64,000 nucleotides of DNA from Collinsella sp. (GTDB lineage Bacteria; Actinomycetota; Coriobacteriia; Coriobacteriales; Coriobacteriaceae), in NCBI GenBank assembly GCA_019414515.1, contig DXLX01000026.1, positions 1 to 64,000 of the forward strand, read 5' to 3'. Below the pieces are notes generated by a model, which was not told the origin of the DNA, ran no database searches, and worked only from the letters and a program-made list of their open reading frames with translations. Positions 18,342-27,475 of this stretch are shown in pieces. Numbering within the stretch: the first letter of the stretch is position 1; each line of letters begins with the position of its first letter. A program made the position numbers and the translations under genes.

Positions 18342-19247
18342 ATGTCCGATTCCGTTGACACGACGGTCGATACGACCTCGTCGCGCGAGCGCATCAAGCG
18401 TGCCCTTTCCCACGGCAAGAAGGGCCGCATCAACAAGGACCTGTCCAACAAGATCATGCTTGGCGTGTTTCGTGCCGCTGCCTACATCACCACGCTGGTG
18501 CTGGTCGCTATCATCGCCTACGTGGTCATCAACGGCCTGCCACACATCTCGCTCGACTTTATCTTCGGTTGGCCCCAGGGCGTCAACGCCGAGGGCGGAA
18601 TTTGGCCCACGATCGTCTCGACCGTCTACGTGACGGCGCTCGCCATGCTTATCTGCACGCCGATCGCTGTGCTGGCAGCCGTCTATCTGGCCGAGTACGC
18701 CAAGCAGGGCAAGGTCGTCGAGCTCATTCGCTACGCTGCTGACGCTTTGGCCTCGGTGCCCTCCATCGTTATGGGCCTGTTTGGCTACGCCTTGTTTGTC
18801 GAGGCTATGGGCCTGGGCCTTTCGATGGTCTCTGCCGCTCTGGCACTCGCGCTCTTGATGCTCCCCATCGTCATGCGCACCACCGAAGAGGCCATTCGCG
18901 CCGTTCCGCGCTATATCCGTTGGGGCGCGTACGGCCTGGGCGCCACCAAGTGGCAGGTTGTCTCCAAGATCGTGCTTCCTTCTGCCTTTGGCCGTATTGC
19001 CACGGGCATCGTCCTTGCCATCGGCCGTGCCATCGGCGAGACCGCGGTGGTGCTCTACACCATGGGCCAGGCCATCAATCTACCTATCTCGCCGCTCGAT
19101 TCCGGCCGCCCCATGACGGTCCATCTGTACCTGCTTGCCAACGACGGCATCAACATGAACGCAGCCTACGGCACCGCGCTCTTGCTGATGGTGATCATTC
19201 TGGCCTTCAACCTGTTTGCGCGCTTCCTGTCGCGTAAGCGTCGCTAG
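18342..19247 (+). CDS. pstA: Phosphate ABC transporter permease PstA
   Basis: PstA is the second Pst membrane subunit. The 301-residue protein carries a charged cytoplasmic N-terminus of about 45 residues, six hydrophobic segments, and the ATPase-contact loop YGLGATKWQVVSKIVLPSA followed by RAIGETAVVLYTMG, which is typical of PstA. It is directly downstream of pstC. pstB starts 12 bases after its stop behind an AAGGAG site. Confidence 0.94.
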   Translation: MSDSVDTTVDTTSSRERIKRALSHGKKGRINKDLSNKIMLGVFRAAAYITTLVLVAIIAYVVINGLPHISLDFIFGWPQGVNAEGGIWPTIVSTVYVTALAMLICTPIAVLAAVYLAEYAKQGKVVELIRYAADALASVPSIVMGLFGYALFVEAMGLGLSMVSAALALALLMLPIVMRTTEEAIRAVPRYIRWGAYGLGATKWQVVSKIVLPSAFGRIATGIVLAIGRAIGETAVVLYTMGQAINLPISPLDSGRPMTVHLYLLANDGINMNAAYGTALLLMVIILAFNLFARFLSRKRR

Positions 19248-19259
19248 TTAAGGAGTCCC

Positions 19260-20063
<804 letters not shown>

Positions 20064-20155
20064 TCGGTGCGACTAGTCCCAAGCCGATCGGACCTGGTCC
20101 GGTGCGTATTCACTGTGCGGGCGGCATGACCGCACCCAACTGATTGGAGTGAACC

Positions 20156-21013
20156 ATGCGCAAACTGTTTTCCCGTCAGCTCATCGAGGCCCGTCACGAG
20201 ATGCTGAGTATCTACGAGGCCGTCGATCTTGCCCTTCACGACGCCGTGAAGGCCTATGTGACCGACGACCGCAAGCTCGCCACCAAGACCAAGAAGCGCA
20301 CGCTTTCGATTGATGCTCGCTGCGCCAACTTGGAGGCCGTGTGCTACAACCTGATTGCTACGCAGTCGCCGGTCGCCTCCGACTTCCGTTTGCTGCAGAC
20401 GATTATCTACGTCGACTTTAACCTGCAGCGCATGACCGATAAGGTTCGCCAGATCTGCCGCGCCACGCGTCACATGGTCAAGGCCGACATCTCGCTGCCT
20501 CAGGAGCTCGTCGGCACGGTTGAGGCCGAGGCCGAGGCCGTGTACCAGGTGCTGGGCTCGTCGCTGTCCGCGCTCGTCACCAACGACATGTCCATCATCT
20601 GCAACCTGGCCGTTGAGGATGAGCCGGTGCATGCGGCGTACGAGAAGTTCTTCCGTACCTTTAACCGCATGGACACAGGCGATTTTATGGACGACGACAG
20701 CAACTATGACGATCTGCGCCGCGCCATCATGGTCTCGCGCTATCTCGATCGCATCGCCTCGATTTCCATTGATGCCGCCTGCCGTCTAACCTTCCTTTTG
20801 ACCGGACAGCGTATGACTGCCGGCGATATTGCGTGCACGGACGAGGATGAGCTCGAGAGCATGCGCGTGCCTTCGGGCGAGGGCGTCATCATGAGGCCTG
20901 CCGTCGATGCGCGCTTTGTTGCCAAGGTGCCCGCTAACGAGGTGAGCGAGGGTCTTCGCTACCTGTTGGATCATCTTGAGGACGAGGATGATGGTGAGGA
21001 CGACGAGGAGTAG
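20156..21013 (+). CDS. phoU: Phosphate system regulator PhoU
   Basis: PhoU is a cytoplasmic helical-bundle protein that restrains Pst transport and phosphate signalling. The 285-residue protein contains the two repeated three-helix PhoU domains, with the metal-binding E/D-xxx-D patterns in each helix pair (for example DYDDLRRAIMVSRYLDRI in the second). It has an extra C-terminal segment of about 60 residues ending in an acidic run (EDEDDGEDDEE) that ordinary PhoU proteins of about 220-240 aa lack. A TTGGAG site precedes the ATG. It completes the pst operon. Confidence 0.92.
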   Translation: MRKLFSRQLIEARHEMLSIYEAVDLALHDAVKAYVTDDRKLATKTKKRTLSIDARCANLEAVCYNLIATQSPVASDFRLLQTIIYVDFNLQRMTDKVRQICRATRHMVKADISLPQELVGTVEAEAEAVYQVLGSSLSALVTNDMSIICNLAVEDEPVHAAYEKFFRTFNRMDTGDFMDDDSNYDDLRRAIMVSRYLDRIASISIDAACRLTFLLTGQRMTAGDIACTDEDELESMRVPSGEGVIMRPAVDARFVAKVPANEVSEGLRYLLDHLEDEDDGEDDEE

Positions 21014-21050
21014 GTAGCCCCGTTCGTTGAGAGATTGTAAATACCTGAGG

Positions 21051-21082
21051 GAGCGCGGCCTTGCGGATGCGGGGCCGCGCTC
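21051..21082 (+). terminator. Probable terminator after phoU
   Basis: GAGCGCGGCC and GGCCGCGCTC form a perfect 10-bp stem with a 12-base loop. The run after it is TTGCG rather than a T-tract, so termination may be partial. Confidence 0.5.
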
Positions 21083-21132
21083 TTGCGCTAGCATGGGATT
21101 ACTTGTTGTGCTGTTAGCGGAGGCGATTGGCA

Positions 21133-21870
21133 ATGGATAACTATTTGGATGTAATGCGCACTCGCCGCGAGCAGATACTCGAGCGTTTCTATGCCGCGCT
21201 CGATCGCGCTGGGAGGCCCCACGATGGCGCGCGTTTGATTGCCGTGTCCAAGACCGTCGGTGTCAATGAGACCATCGCGGCTATCCAGGTGGGATACCGC
21301 CATTTTGCCGAGAACCGCCCGCAAGAGCTCGTCCGCAAGCTCACGGGTCTGGCGGAGCATCCGGAACTGCCCGAGGTGCGCTTCGACATGATTGGCAACC
21401 TTCAGACCAACAAGATCAACGCGGTGTTGGGCTCGGCCGAGCTGATTCATTCGGTGGGGTCGCTTCATTTGGCGCAGGCGATCTCGAGCCGTGCCATTCG
21501 CAAGATCGAAGCTGGCGAGCTCGCCGCCCCCCAGCAGGTGCTGATCGAGGTTAACGTAAGCGGCGAGGAGTCCAAGGGCGGTTTTTCGCCCGATGAGATT
21601 CGTGGCGCTGCCGGCGAGCTTGCGGAACTTGAGGGAATTTGTGTGCAGGGCCTTATGACTATGGCCCCTCGGGGGAACAAGGATGTGGCGCGTCGCACCT
21701 TTGCCGGGCTGCGAGAGCTGAGGGATGAGCTGGAGGCGGCGCATCCCGATCTGAGGCTGCCCGAGCTTTCTTGCGGCATGAGTGAGGACTTTGAGCCTGC
21801 CCTTGAGGAGGGCTCTACGCTCGTTCGCCTGGGCAGGGTAGTATTTAGCCCGGAGTTTGCAGTAAAATAG
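21133..21870 (+). CDS. yggS: PLP homeostasis protein YggS/YlmE
   Basis: YggS is the pyridoxal-phosphate-binding protein of the alanine-racemase-like TIM-barrel family and helps balance free PLP; it has no known reaction of its own. The 245-residue protein shows the PLP lysine region LIAVSKTVG near residue 38, the family signatures HFAENRPQE and HMIG-like FDMIGNLQTNK, and GLMTMAP and SCGMSEDFEPAL at the C-terminus. The ATG at 21133 is 9 bases after GGAGG; an upstream TTG is too close to that site. It sits next to sepF as in other Gram-positives. Confidence 0.94.
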   Translation: MDNYLDVMRTRREQILERFYAALDRAGRPHDGARLIAVSKTVGVNETIAAIQVGYRHFAENRPQELVRKLTGLAEHPELPEVRFDMIGNLQTNKINAVLGSAELIHSVGSLHLAQAISSRAIRKIEAGELAAPQQVLIEVNVSGEESKGGFSPDEIRGAAGELAELEGICVQGLMTMAPRGNKDVARRTFAGLRELRDELEAAHPDLRLPELSCGMSEDFEPALEEGSTLVRLGRVVFSPEFAVK

Positions 21871-21930
21871 GGCTCTGAAGTGCGCACTGGTTTACAGAGC
21901 GCCTGCACTAAACCGTGAGAGGACACAACC

Positions 21931-22656
21931 ATGGGCTTCCTTGACGAGATTAAAAATAAGATGCACCTGGGCGGCCAGCAGGGTTACGACCAGAGCTATG
22001 ACCAGGATGACGACTACGGCTACGATGACGGCTACGACGATGGCTATCAGAACAACGGTTACAGCGGCGCCTCGGGCGAAGGCTTCTATACCCAGGACGA
22101 GCCGAGTAACGGCCTGCTGGGCCAGACGCGCCGCGGTGAGGCCGAGTCTGTAGCGGTGTACACGCGCTCCGGCCAGCTGGTCGGCGATGACTCCCGTCAT
22201 GCAACAACGTACAATCCGCCGTCGCGTTCTCAGGATAGTGTCGCGGGCGGCTATCGTCCCGGCGCTTACGACACGCCGTCGAGCTATGCCGAGAGCGCTC
22301 GCGCTCGCGCCGCGGCACCTGCGCCCGCTCCTGCGCCGAGCGACGCCTCGGCCTATGCGAGCAACATCATTAACGCCACGCCGCAGCTGCCTGCCTATGT
22401 TCTGCGTCCCGAGAGCTATGACGATGTCGAGACCGTTGTCCGCCGTGTGCGCACCAAGCAGCCCGTTGCGCTGATTTTTGTTGGCGTTCGCACCGAGGTC
22501 GCCAAGCGCGTCCTGGACTTTAGCTATGGCTTTGCCTGCGGCCTGGGCGCTACGGTCAAAGAGGTGGGCGATCGCGTGTTTATGGTGCTGCCCGCCGGCT
22601 GCGAGGTCAAGGATTCGGACCTCAAGAAGCTGCGCGCCGACGGCTACCTTAAGTAA
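21931..22656 (+). CDS. sepF: Cell division protein SepF
   Basis: SepF is the membrane-bound anchor and bundler of FtsZ, the likely anchor here because no ftsA is seen. The 241-residue protein begins with the amphipathic membrane helix MGFLDEIKNKMHLGG, then a long Tyr/Asp/Gly-rich and Ala/Pro-rich linker to about residue 150, then the SepF domain (YVLRPESYDDVETVVRRV, FSYGFACGLGATVKEVGDRVFMVLP). The linker is long compared with Bacillus SepF (about 150 aa total) but usual for actinobacteria. A GAGAGG site lies ahead of the ATG. Confidence 0.94.
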   Translation: MGFLDEIKNKMHLGGQQGYDQSYDQDDDYGYDDGYDDGYQNNGYSGASGEGFYTQDEPSNGLLGQTRRGEAESVAVYTRSGQLVGDDSRHATTYNPPSRSQDSVAGGYRPGAYDTPSSYAESARARAAAPAPAPAPSDASAYASNIINATPQLPAYVLRPESYDDVETVVRRVRTKQPVALIFVGVRTEVAKRVLDFSYGFACGLGATVKEVGDRVFMVLPAGCEVKDSDLKKLRADGYLK

Positions 22657-22677
22657 ACTCAAGACGAGGAGATTCCC

Positions 22678-22959
22678 ATCAACATCTACACCATTGTCCA
22701 GTTGGTCAACACACTGTTCAACTTCTACTCCACGCTCATCGTGGTCTATTGCTTTATGACGTGGATTCCCATGAAGCAGGGCGGCCTGCTGCAGGATATC
22801 GCCGCGGTGCTCGATAGCGTCTGCGGTCCGTGGCTCAACCTGTTTCGTCGGTTTATTCCGCCGATGGGCGGCGTTGATTTTTCGCCGGTCGTTGCAATTA
22901 TTGCGTTGCAGTTGGTGCAGAGGCTGATTCTGCAGCTTCTTATAGGTATACTCGTATAG
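22678..22959 (+). CDS. yggT: YggT family membrane protein with a probable AUC start
   Basis: This is a small YggT/YlmG membrane protein linked to the division cluster. It has two hydrophobic segments around the conserved block VYCFMTWIP, and the second half contains FRRFIPPMGGVDFSPVVAI, a family hallmark. No ATG, GTG or TTG lies at the expected start. An AGGAG site at 22667-22671 is followed after 6 bases by ATC, which gives the N-terminus (M)NIYTIVQLVNTLF, typical for the family. The first in-frame standard codon is a TTG at 22702, 30 bases past the ribosome binding site with no Shine-Dalgarno of its own. The protein is 93 aa from ATC or 85 aa from TTG. Confidence 0.85.
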   Translation: MNIYTIVQLVNTLFNFYSTLIVVYCFMTWIPMKQGGLLQDIAAVLDSVCGPWLNLFRRFIPPMGGVDFSPVVAIIALQLVQRLILQLLIGILV

Positions 22960-23021
22960 TACTTGCTCAGTAACTTACGTCGGGCGCCCGGCGCCGAGGC
23001 GATGATAAAGGAGAACTTGTT

Positions 23022-23699
23022 ATGGCTATTACCCCTGCTGACATCCAGGCTCAGACTTTCTCTGAGGCCAAGCGCGGTTATGATCCCGCCGAGGTCGACG
23101 TCTTTTTGGAGACGCTGTCCTCTGAGGTTGACGCTATGCTTGCCAAGATTGTCGATCTTAAGGGTCGTCTGACTGCCACCGAGCAGCAGCTTGCTGACAC
23201 GCAGGCTCAACTTGCCCAGGCTCAGGACGCTGCCGCTCAGGCCGTTCCCGCCGCTCCTGTGGCCGCTCCCGCACCCGACTTCTCCGCTCAGGAGCGCCAG
23301 ATCTCTGCCGCTCTGATTGCTGCCCAGCAGACCGCCGAGGGTATCGTCAACGACGCTAACGAGAACGCTGAGCGCATCCGCAACGAAGCCGACGCCAAGG
23401 CCCGCGAGGTCATCCGTCAGGCCCTGACCGAGAAGCAGGCCGAGCTCGAGGAGATCGACCGTCTGAAGGCTTCCCGTGAGGAGTTCAAGGCCGAGTACCT
23501 CAAGCTCATCCAGCACTTCATGGACGATGCGCAGAATTCCTTCCCCGCTGATCTTATGGCCTCCACGCCGGTCGGCTCTGCCGCTTCTCCTGCGGTGACC
23601 GTTCCCGCCGCCGAGCCGCTGCCTGTTGCTGATCCGGTTGTCCCCGTGGCTGACCCCTTCGCCCCGATCGACAACTTTGCTGCCGACGACCTGGACTAG
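23022..23699 (+). CDS. divIVA: DivIVA domain protein
   Basis: This is a coiled-coil membrane-curvature protein that marks cell poles and septa. The 225-residue protein opens with the DivIVA N-domain (ITPADIQAQTFSEAKRGYDPAEVDVFLE, residues 3-30), then coiled coil with a break of Ala/Pro near 75-88, a second coiled coil (to about 165) and a Pro/Ala/Val-rich tail. An AAGGAG site precedes the ATG. It closes the co-directional block that began with mraZ and is followed by a strong terminator. Confidence 0.92.
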   Translation: MAITPADIQAQTFSEAKRGYDPAEVDVFLETLSSEVDAMLAKIVDLKGRLTATEQQLADTQAQLAQAQDAAAQAVPAAPVAAPAPDFSAQERQISAALIAAQQTAEGIVNDANENAERIRNEADAKAREVIRQALTEKQAELEEIDRLKASREEFKAEYLKLIQHFMDDAQNSFPADLMASTPVGSAASPAVTVPAAEPLPVADPVVPVADPFAPIDNFAADDLD

Positions 23700-23729
23700 C
23701 GCCAGAGCTACAATCTAGCGCCCTTAAGA

Positions 23730-23756
23730 GGAGCTCGCACTTGCGGGCTCCTTTTT
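23730..23756 (+). terminator. Rho-independent terminator after divIVA
   Basis: GGAGCTCGC and GCGGGCTCC form a stem with one mismatch, followed by TTTTT. This marks the end of the large division/phosphate block. Confidence 0.87.
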
Positions 23757-24063
23757 ATTAGATTTTTGGGACATGCCTTAATTCCTATCATTTATCAAAT
23801 TAAGAATATCGTGCTCTTCGGAACGCCTGCCAGGGACTTAATTTGCATGAGAGACAGGCCAATACATTTCACTGAAGGCGAAAGCTCTCACAATTATTGA
23901 CAAATTTCGATATGTCCAAAATTCATATTACGTATACGGATAAAATCATATATAGGATCTCTCAAGCAACCTAAGTAGCCGAACCGGGGCAGAAAGGTGT
24001 GCAAACAAGCCGCGACGAACAGCTTCTTCCGCATTTCCTTAGGCAAGCGAAAAGAGGGATGGC
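23757..24063. other. A+T-rich intergenic stretch of about 300 bases
   Basis: No gene is seen. The base composition is clearly more A+T-rich than the flanking genes. A consensus -35-like TTGACA occurs at 23897-23902, but no good -10 lies at 16-18 bases; TATA-like runs follow further downstream (23935-23960). No known riboswitch consensus was recognised. Confidence 0.4.
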
Positions 24064-24492
24064 ATGATGGCTAAGAGCTACGTAAGGATTGTAATTGTTG
24101 TCCTTGTAGTTGGTCTTGCAATGGCGCTATGTGCATCATTTGCGACGTATAGGTCCGAGCAGTCGTTCATCGATGGTGCTGAAAATGGGTTTGGCATAGA
24201 CGGGATGTATGTCAGCGATGGCGCGACCAGGACGTCTATGGCGATTCTTGCAGGCGAAGACATGGAATGGCAAATCTGTAATGACGATGGCTCTTGTCTG
24301 AGTGGTCGTTTGGCCGCAACGAGCGATCCGAATTCGTTCGATCTTCTCGACAATGATGGAGCGGATTGCGGTTCTGTTCACCTGTCATATGCATCGCGAG
24401 ATGGGATGGACGGCATTCTCTATGTCTCTCACAAGATTGGTGATTTCAAGATGCGCAGGACTAACCGCGTTCCGGCTTTTATCGAGGAATGA
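24064..24492 (+). CDS. Hypothetical membrane-anchored protein
   Basis: I do not recognise a family. The 142-residue protein has one N-terminal hydrophobic segment at about residues 8-27, which could be an uncleaved anchor or signal peptide, then a soluble region of about 110 residues with an acidic character and three cysteines (in QICNDDGSCLSGRL and GADCGSV). The segment MAILAGEDMEWQICNDDGSCLSG alternates hydrophobic and polar residues as in beta structure. Two tandem ATG codons (24064 and 24067) follow a GAGGGA site. It stands alone in an A+T-rich patch with codon use unlike its neighbours, which is compatible with recent acquisition. Confidence 0.7.
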   Translation: MMAKSYVRIVIVVLVVGLAMALCASFATYRSEQSFIDGAENGFGIDGMYVSDGATRTSMAILAGEDMEWQICNDDGSCLSGRLAATSDPNSFDLLDNDGADCGSVHLSYASRDGMDGILYVSHKIGDFKMRRTNRVPAFIEE

Positions 24493-24572
24493 TGGTTGCC
24501 GTGTTAGTCGCCCACGGCTCGGCCATGTATTCGTGAAAGCTGTTCCACTTGCATTTCAATAGGGAAGCGCGT

Positions 24573-24634
24573 GCGCCCTGAGCGCGAAAACGCCGAGCTC
24601 TGTGTACGATAGGACAGAACTCGGCGAAGGGCGC
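24573..24634. repeat. Long two-part hairpin between convergent genes
   Basis: An inner stem of GCCGAGCTCTGT (24592-24603) with ACAGAACTCGGC (24614-24625) has one G-U pair. An outer stem GCGCCCT (24573-24579) with AGGGCGC (24628-24634) encloses it. There is no T-tract on the plus strand. It lies between the ends of two convergent genes and may act as a bidirectional terminator. Confidence 0.6.
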
Positions 24635-24669
24635 GTGGCAAAAGGTGGTTTTAGGGCATGCGCCAAAAC

Positions 24670-25200
24670 CTACTTGAGGAGGAAGTCGGGGAGGGGAATG
24701 GTACGGGCCTCGCGATGCTCGGGATCGGCGATGTGGTCGGCAGGATAGCCGCAGACGAGCATGTGATAGGGATAAACGCCCTCGGGCAGGTTGAATTGCT
24801 CACGGGCTAGCTCGGGCTTAAAATGGCATACCCAGCACGTTCCCAAGCCCTGCTCCTCGGCCTCCATCATCATCTGATCGCAAACAATCGAGGTATCGAT
24901 AGCGCTGGAGTTCATCTGGTCATAGGGACGAACCCAAGCGTCGTCGGTAACGCTGCAAATGAGGAAGATGAGCGGAGCGCCAAAGATGGATCCATCACGA
25001 GCAAACCGAGGCTGACAAGCAGCTGCCTTCTCCAGAAGCTCAGGCGTATCCAACACCATCACACGGGCTGGATGGTTATTACAAGCAGAAGGAGCAATGC
25101 GTCCAGCCTCAACAATGGCATCCACCACAGCCTGCTCCACAGCCCGAGCCTCAAATTCACGACAAGAATACCGACCCCGAGCCAGATCCAAATAAGACAT
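24670..25200 (-). CDS. Nitroreductase family protein
   Basis: This is a flavin-dependent oxidoreductase of the nitroreductase fold; the natural substrate is unknown. The 177-residue protein is short for the family, with the FMN-binding start LARGRYSCREF, APSACNNHPARVMV, and the C-terminal flavin block EAEEQGLGTCWVCHF. The cysteine-containing GTCWVCHF is common in clostridial and coriobacterial members. The ATG at 25200 is preceded by GGAGGG on the minus strand. It is not in an operon; the hairpin at 24573-24634 lies beyond its 3' end. Confidence 0.87.
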   Translation of the reverse strand: MSYLDLARGRYSCREFEARAVEQAVVDAIVEAGRIAPSACNNHPARVMVLDTPELLEKAAACQPRFARDGSIFGAPLIFLICSVTDDAWVRPYDQMNSSAIDTSIVCDQMMMEAEEQGLGTCWVCHFKPELAREQFNLPEGVYPYHMLVCGYPADHIADPEHREARTIPLPDFLLK

Positions 25201-25371
25201 ACAAGCCCTCCAACAATTAAAAATCAAACAAACCCAAAGTAACCCAAACAGTACCCAAAGCAGCAATCAGCCAATCGCTCATCGAATACCAAAGTAAAAC
25301 CCCGAGCAATCAAGGGCCATCACAGCAAAGGCCCCACCACGCTCAACCCCTCAGCCAAAGTTCCCAATGGT

Positions 25372-25480
25372 GGTACGTAAGGGAGCGGGCCCGACCACTA
25401 ATACCTTTTGAACGACTCTGCTTGCAGCCGGAGTGAAAAAGGTATTAGTGGTCGGGCCCGCGACCGGTGGGATACGTACC
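25372..25480. repeat. Large inverted repeat with 25-bp perfect arms
   Basis: The left arm at 25385-25409 (begins GCGGGCCCGACCACTAATAC) is perfectly complementary to 25437-25461, with a 27-base loop. An outer pair GGTACGTA (25372-25379) and TACGTACC (25473-25480) extends the fold. It ends 5 bases from the DUF47 gene stop, so it could act as its terminator. The remaining gap (25201-25371) holds no visible gene. Confidence 0.9.
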
Positions 25481-25485
25481 CCCAA

Positions 25486-26109
25486 TTAACTGTTCTTCAT
25501 GACAATCGAATCCACGACATCGGCCACATTCTCGCAGCAGTCGGCGCAGTACTCCAGGAAGGCGTACACGTCACGCCAAGCGATGACCTCGAGCGGGTCC
25601 TTGCCGTTAACGTGCAGGTTGCGCATGGCGTTGATGTAGAGCTCGTCGGCCTCGGACTCGATGGTGTTGATCTGGATGACGAGCTCGCGCAGGGTCTTGG
25701 ACTTGCGGTAGTTGGGCAGCTCGACCATCAGGTCCTTCATGGCGCGGCAGGCGTCGGTCACCTTGTGGGCGATGACGATGGCATCGGGGTGGATGCTCTG
25801 GATGTTGGTGAAGTAGACGCGCTGCACGACGCCCTCGATACGATCGAGCACGGTGTCGAGCGAGCAGCTCATCAGGTCTAGATCCTCGCGCTCAAGCGGG
25901 GTGATAAAGGCGGTGAGCAGGGCGTCTTCGAGCTCGTGGTGCTTCTTGTCTGCCGCATGCTCAATCGCATGCATCTTATCGAGCATGTCGTGGATCTGCG
26001 CAGGGTCAAAGTTCTCAAAAATCTTGGTGAGCAGCTCTGCGGCCTGGACGGCTAGGTCGGCGCAGGCGACGTAGTTGTCAAAGTAGAACGAATCAGGTTT
26101 CTTTGCCAT
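25486..26109 (-). CDS. DUF47 (PhoU-like) protein, PiT transporter partner
   Basis: DUF47 proteins are PhoU-like helical bundles that accompany and probably regulate low-affinity phosphate transporters of the PiT family. This 207-residue member has the conserved helices with KMHAIEHAADKKHHELEDAL, LIDLMS-like DLDLMSCSLDTVLDRIEGV and the second-half repeat QINTIESEADELYINAMR. It lies 66 bases downstream of the PiT gene on the same strand and is very probably cotranscribed. It ends next to a large inverted repeat. Confidence 0.9.
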   Translation of the reverse strand: MAKKPDSFYFDNYVACADLAVQAAELLTKIFENFDPAQIHDMLDKMHAIEHAADKKHHELEDALLTAFITPLEREDLDLMSCSLDTVLDRIEGVVQRVYFTNIQSIHPDAIVIAHKVTDACRAMKDLMVELPNYRKSKTLRELVIQINTIESEADELYINAMRNLHVNGKDPLEVIAWRDVYAFLEYCADCCENVADVVDSIVMKNS

Positions 26110-26175
26110 GGGTGGTCCTTTCGAGGTGAAGATGGGCGGGCGAGGTAATGCAGTCCGGATGGACGTTCGGTTTGA

Positions 26176-27225
26176 CTAGAGGAACATCATGAACAGCTTG
26201 GCCATGACAAAGCTGATGAGTCCGCAGGCGGGGAAGGTGAAGAACCAGGTGAACATCATGTCCTTGACGACACCGAAGTTGATGGCCGAAAGGCGCTTGA
26301 CGGCACCGACGCCCATGATGGCGCAGGTCTTGATGTGGGTGGAGGACACGGGGATGCCGGTAAGGGTGGCAAGCAGCAGGTTTGCGGCGCCCGCCAGGTC
26401 GGCGGAGAAGCCCTGATACTTCTCGAGCTTAACCATGCTCTGGCCGACGGACTTGATGATACGCTCGCCGCCCACGCTGGTGCCGATACCCATAGTGGCC
26501 GAGCACAGCAGCATAATCCAGATGGGGATGCCTGCATCGCCGACGCTCGTCTGGCCGCTGGCAAAGGCCACGCCTAAAAAGAGCACGCCGATGAACTTCT
26601 GTCCATCCTGCGCGCCGTGCATAAAGCTCATGGCCGCAGCGCTCGCGATCTGAGCGTATTTAAAGAAGACGTTGGCGCGTCGCCTGTTGGCGGCGGCGAA
26701 AAGAATCGAGACGAGCTTGCACAGGACCCAGCCCATGACAAAGCCCAGTCCGATGGAGAGCGCCAGGCCGTAGATGACCTTCATCCACTCGTGGACGTTG
26801 ACGCTGCTGGCGCCACCGAGGGCGATAGCAGCGCCGGTCAGGCCGGCGATGAGGCTGTGGCTCTGCGAGGTGGGGATACCAAAACGCGATGCCGTGGCAC
26901 CGTAGACGACGATGGAGAACAGCGCCGCGCATAGGCAGGCGAGCGCCATGGTGCTGTTTCCGCCAAAGTCGACGATATGCGAGATGGTGTTGGCGACGCT
27001 GGCATTAAAATGCGTCATGATGAGCACGCCCAAAAAGTTGAACGCGGCGCTCATGAGAATGGCGGCGCGGGCGGGCATGCAGCGCGTAGTGACGCAGGTC
27101 GCGATGGCGTTGGGCGCGTCGGTCCATCCATTGACGAAGATGGCGCCCAACGCGAGGATCACGGTGACGGCAAGGACTGGGTTCGACACAATTTGGCCGA
27201 GGAAGGTTGAGAACGTTACGTCCAT
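26176..27225 (-). CDS. pit: Inorganic phosphate transporter, PiT family
   Basis: This is a cation-coupled low-affinity phosphate permease in the membrane. The 349-residue protein has about ten hydrophobic segments and the two inverted PiT signatures: NGWTDAPNAIATCVTTRCM near residue 32 and GAQDGQKFIGVLFLG in the second half. Length is at the short end for the family, without the large central cytoplasmic loop of the E. coli proteins. The ATG at 27225 has a GAGAAAG-like site. With the DUF47 gene it forms a second phosphate system some 6 kb from pstSCAB-phoU. Confidence 0.94.
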   Translation of the reverse strand: MDVTFSTFLGQIVSNPVLAVTVILALGAIFVNGWTDAPNAIATCVTTRCMPARAAILMSAAFNFLGVLIMTHFNASVANTISHIVDFGGNSTMALACLCAALFSIVVYGATASRFGIPTSQSHSLIAGLTGAAIALGGASSVNVHEWMKVIYGLALSIGLGFVMGWVLCKLVSILFAAANRRRANVFFKYAQIASAAAMSFMHGAQDGQKFIGVLFLGVAFASGQTSVGDAGIPIWIMLLCSATMGIGTSVGGERIIKSVGQSMVKLEKYQGFSADLAGAANLLLATLTGIPVSSTHIKTCAIMGVGAVKRLSAINFGVVKDMMFTWFFTFPACGLISFVMAKLFMMFL

Positions 27226-27440
27226 ATATGGGCTTTCTCGAAGTTTGCAGACACGTTACAAAAACATGATAAATCGTATCACCTCCTGCGGGTTTCTTTA
27301 CCGAGTTCTGATGGGAGAAGTGAACTTTTTGGCACTAAATTTGAATATTAGCCCTGTTGACCGCGGGTGTTCTTTTTGCTAACACGCCATGAGGACACGT
27401 GCGCGCGCCCCAACACCCCAAAACCACAGTCTGTTCGCTT

Positions 27441-27446
27441 TACAAT
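27441..27446 (+). promoter_or_regulatory. Possible -10 element of the next small gene
   Basis: TACAAT would place a transcription start at about 27453, almost on an in-frame ATG at 27455. No good -35 is visible. It bears on the choice of start for the gene that follows. Confidence 0.3.
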
Positions 27447-27475
27447 ACGCAAACATGCGTTCGATAATAGGAGGC

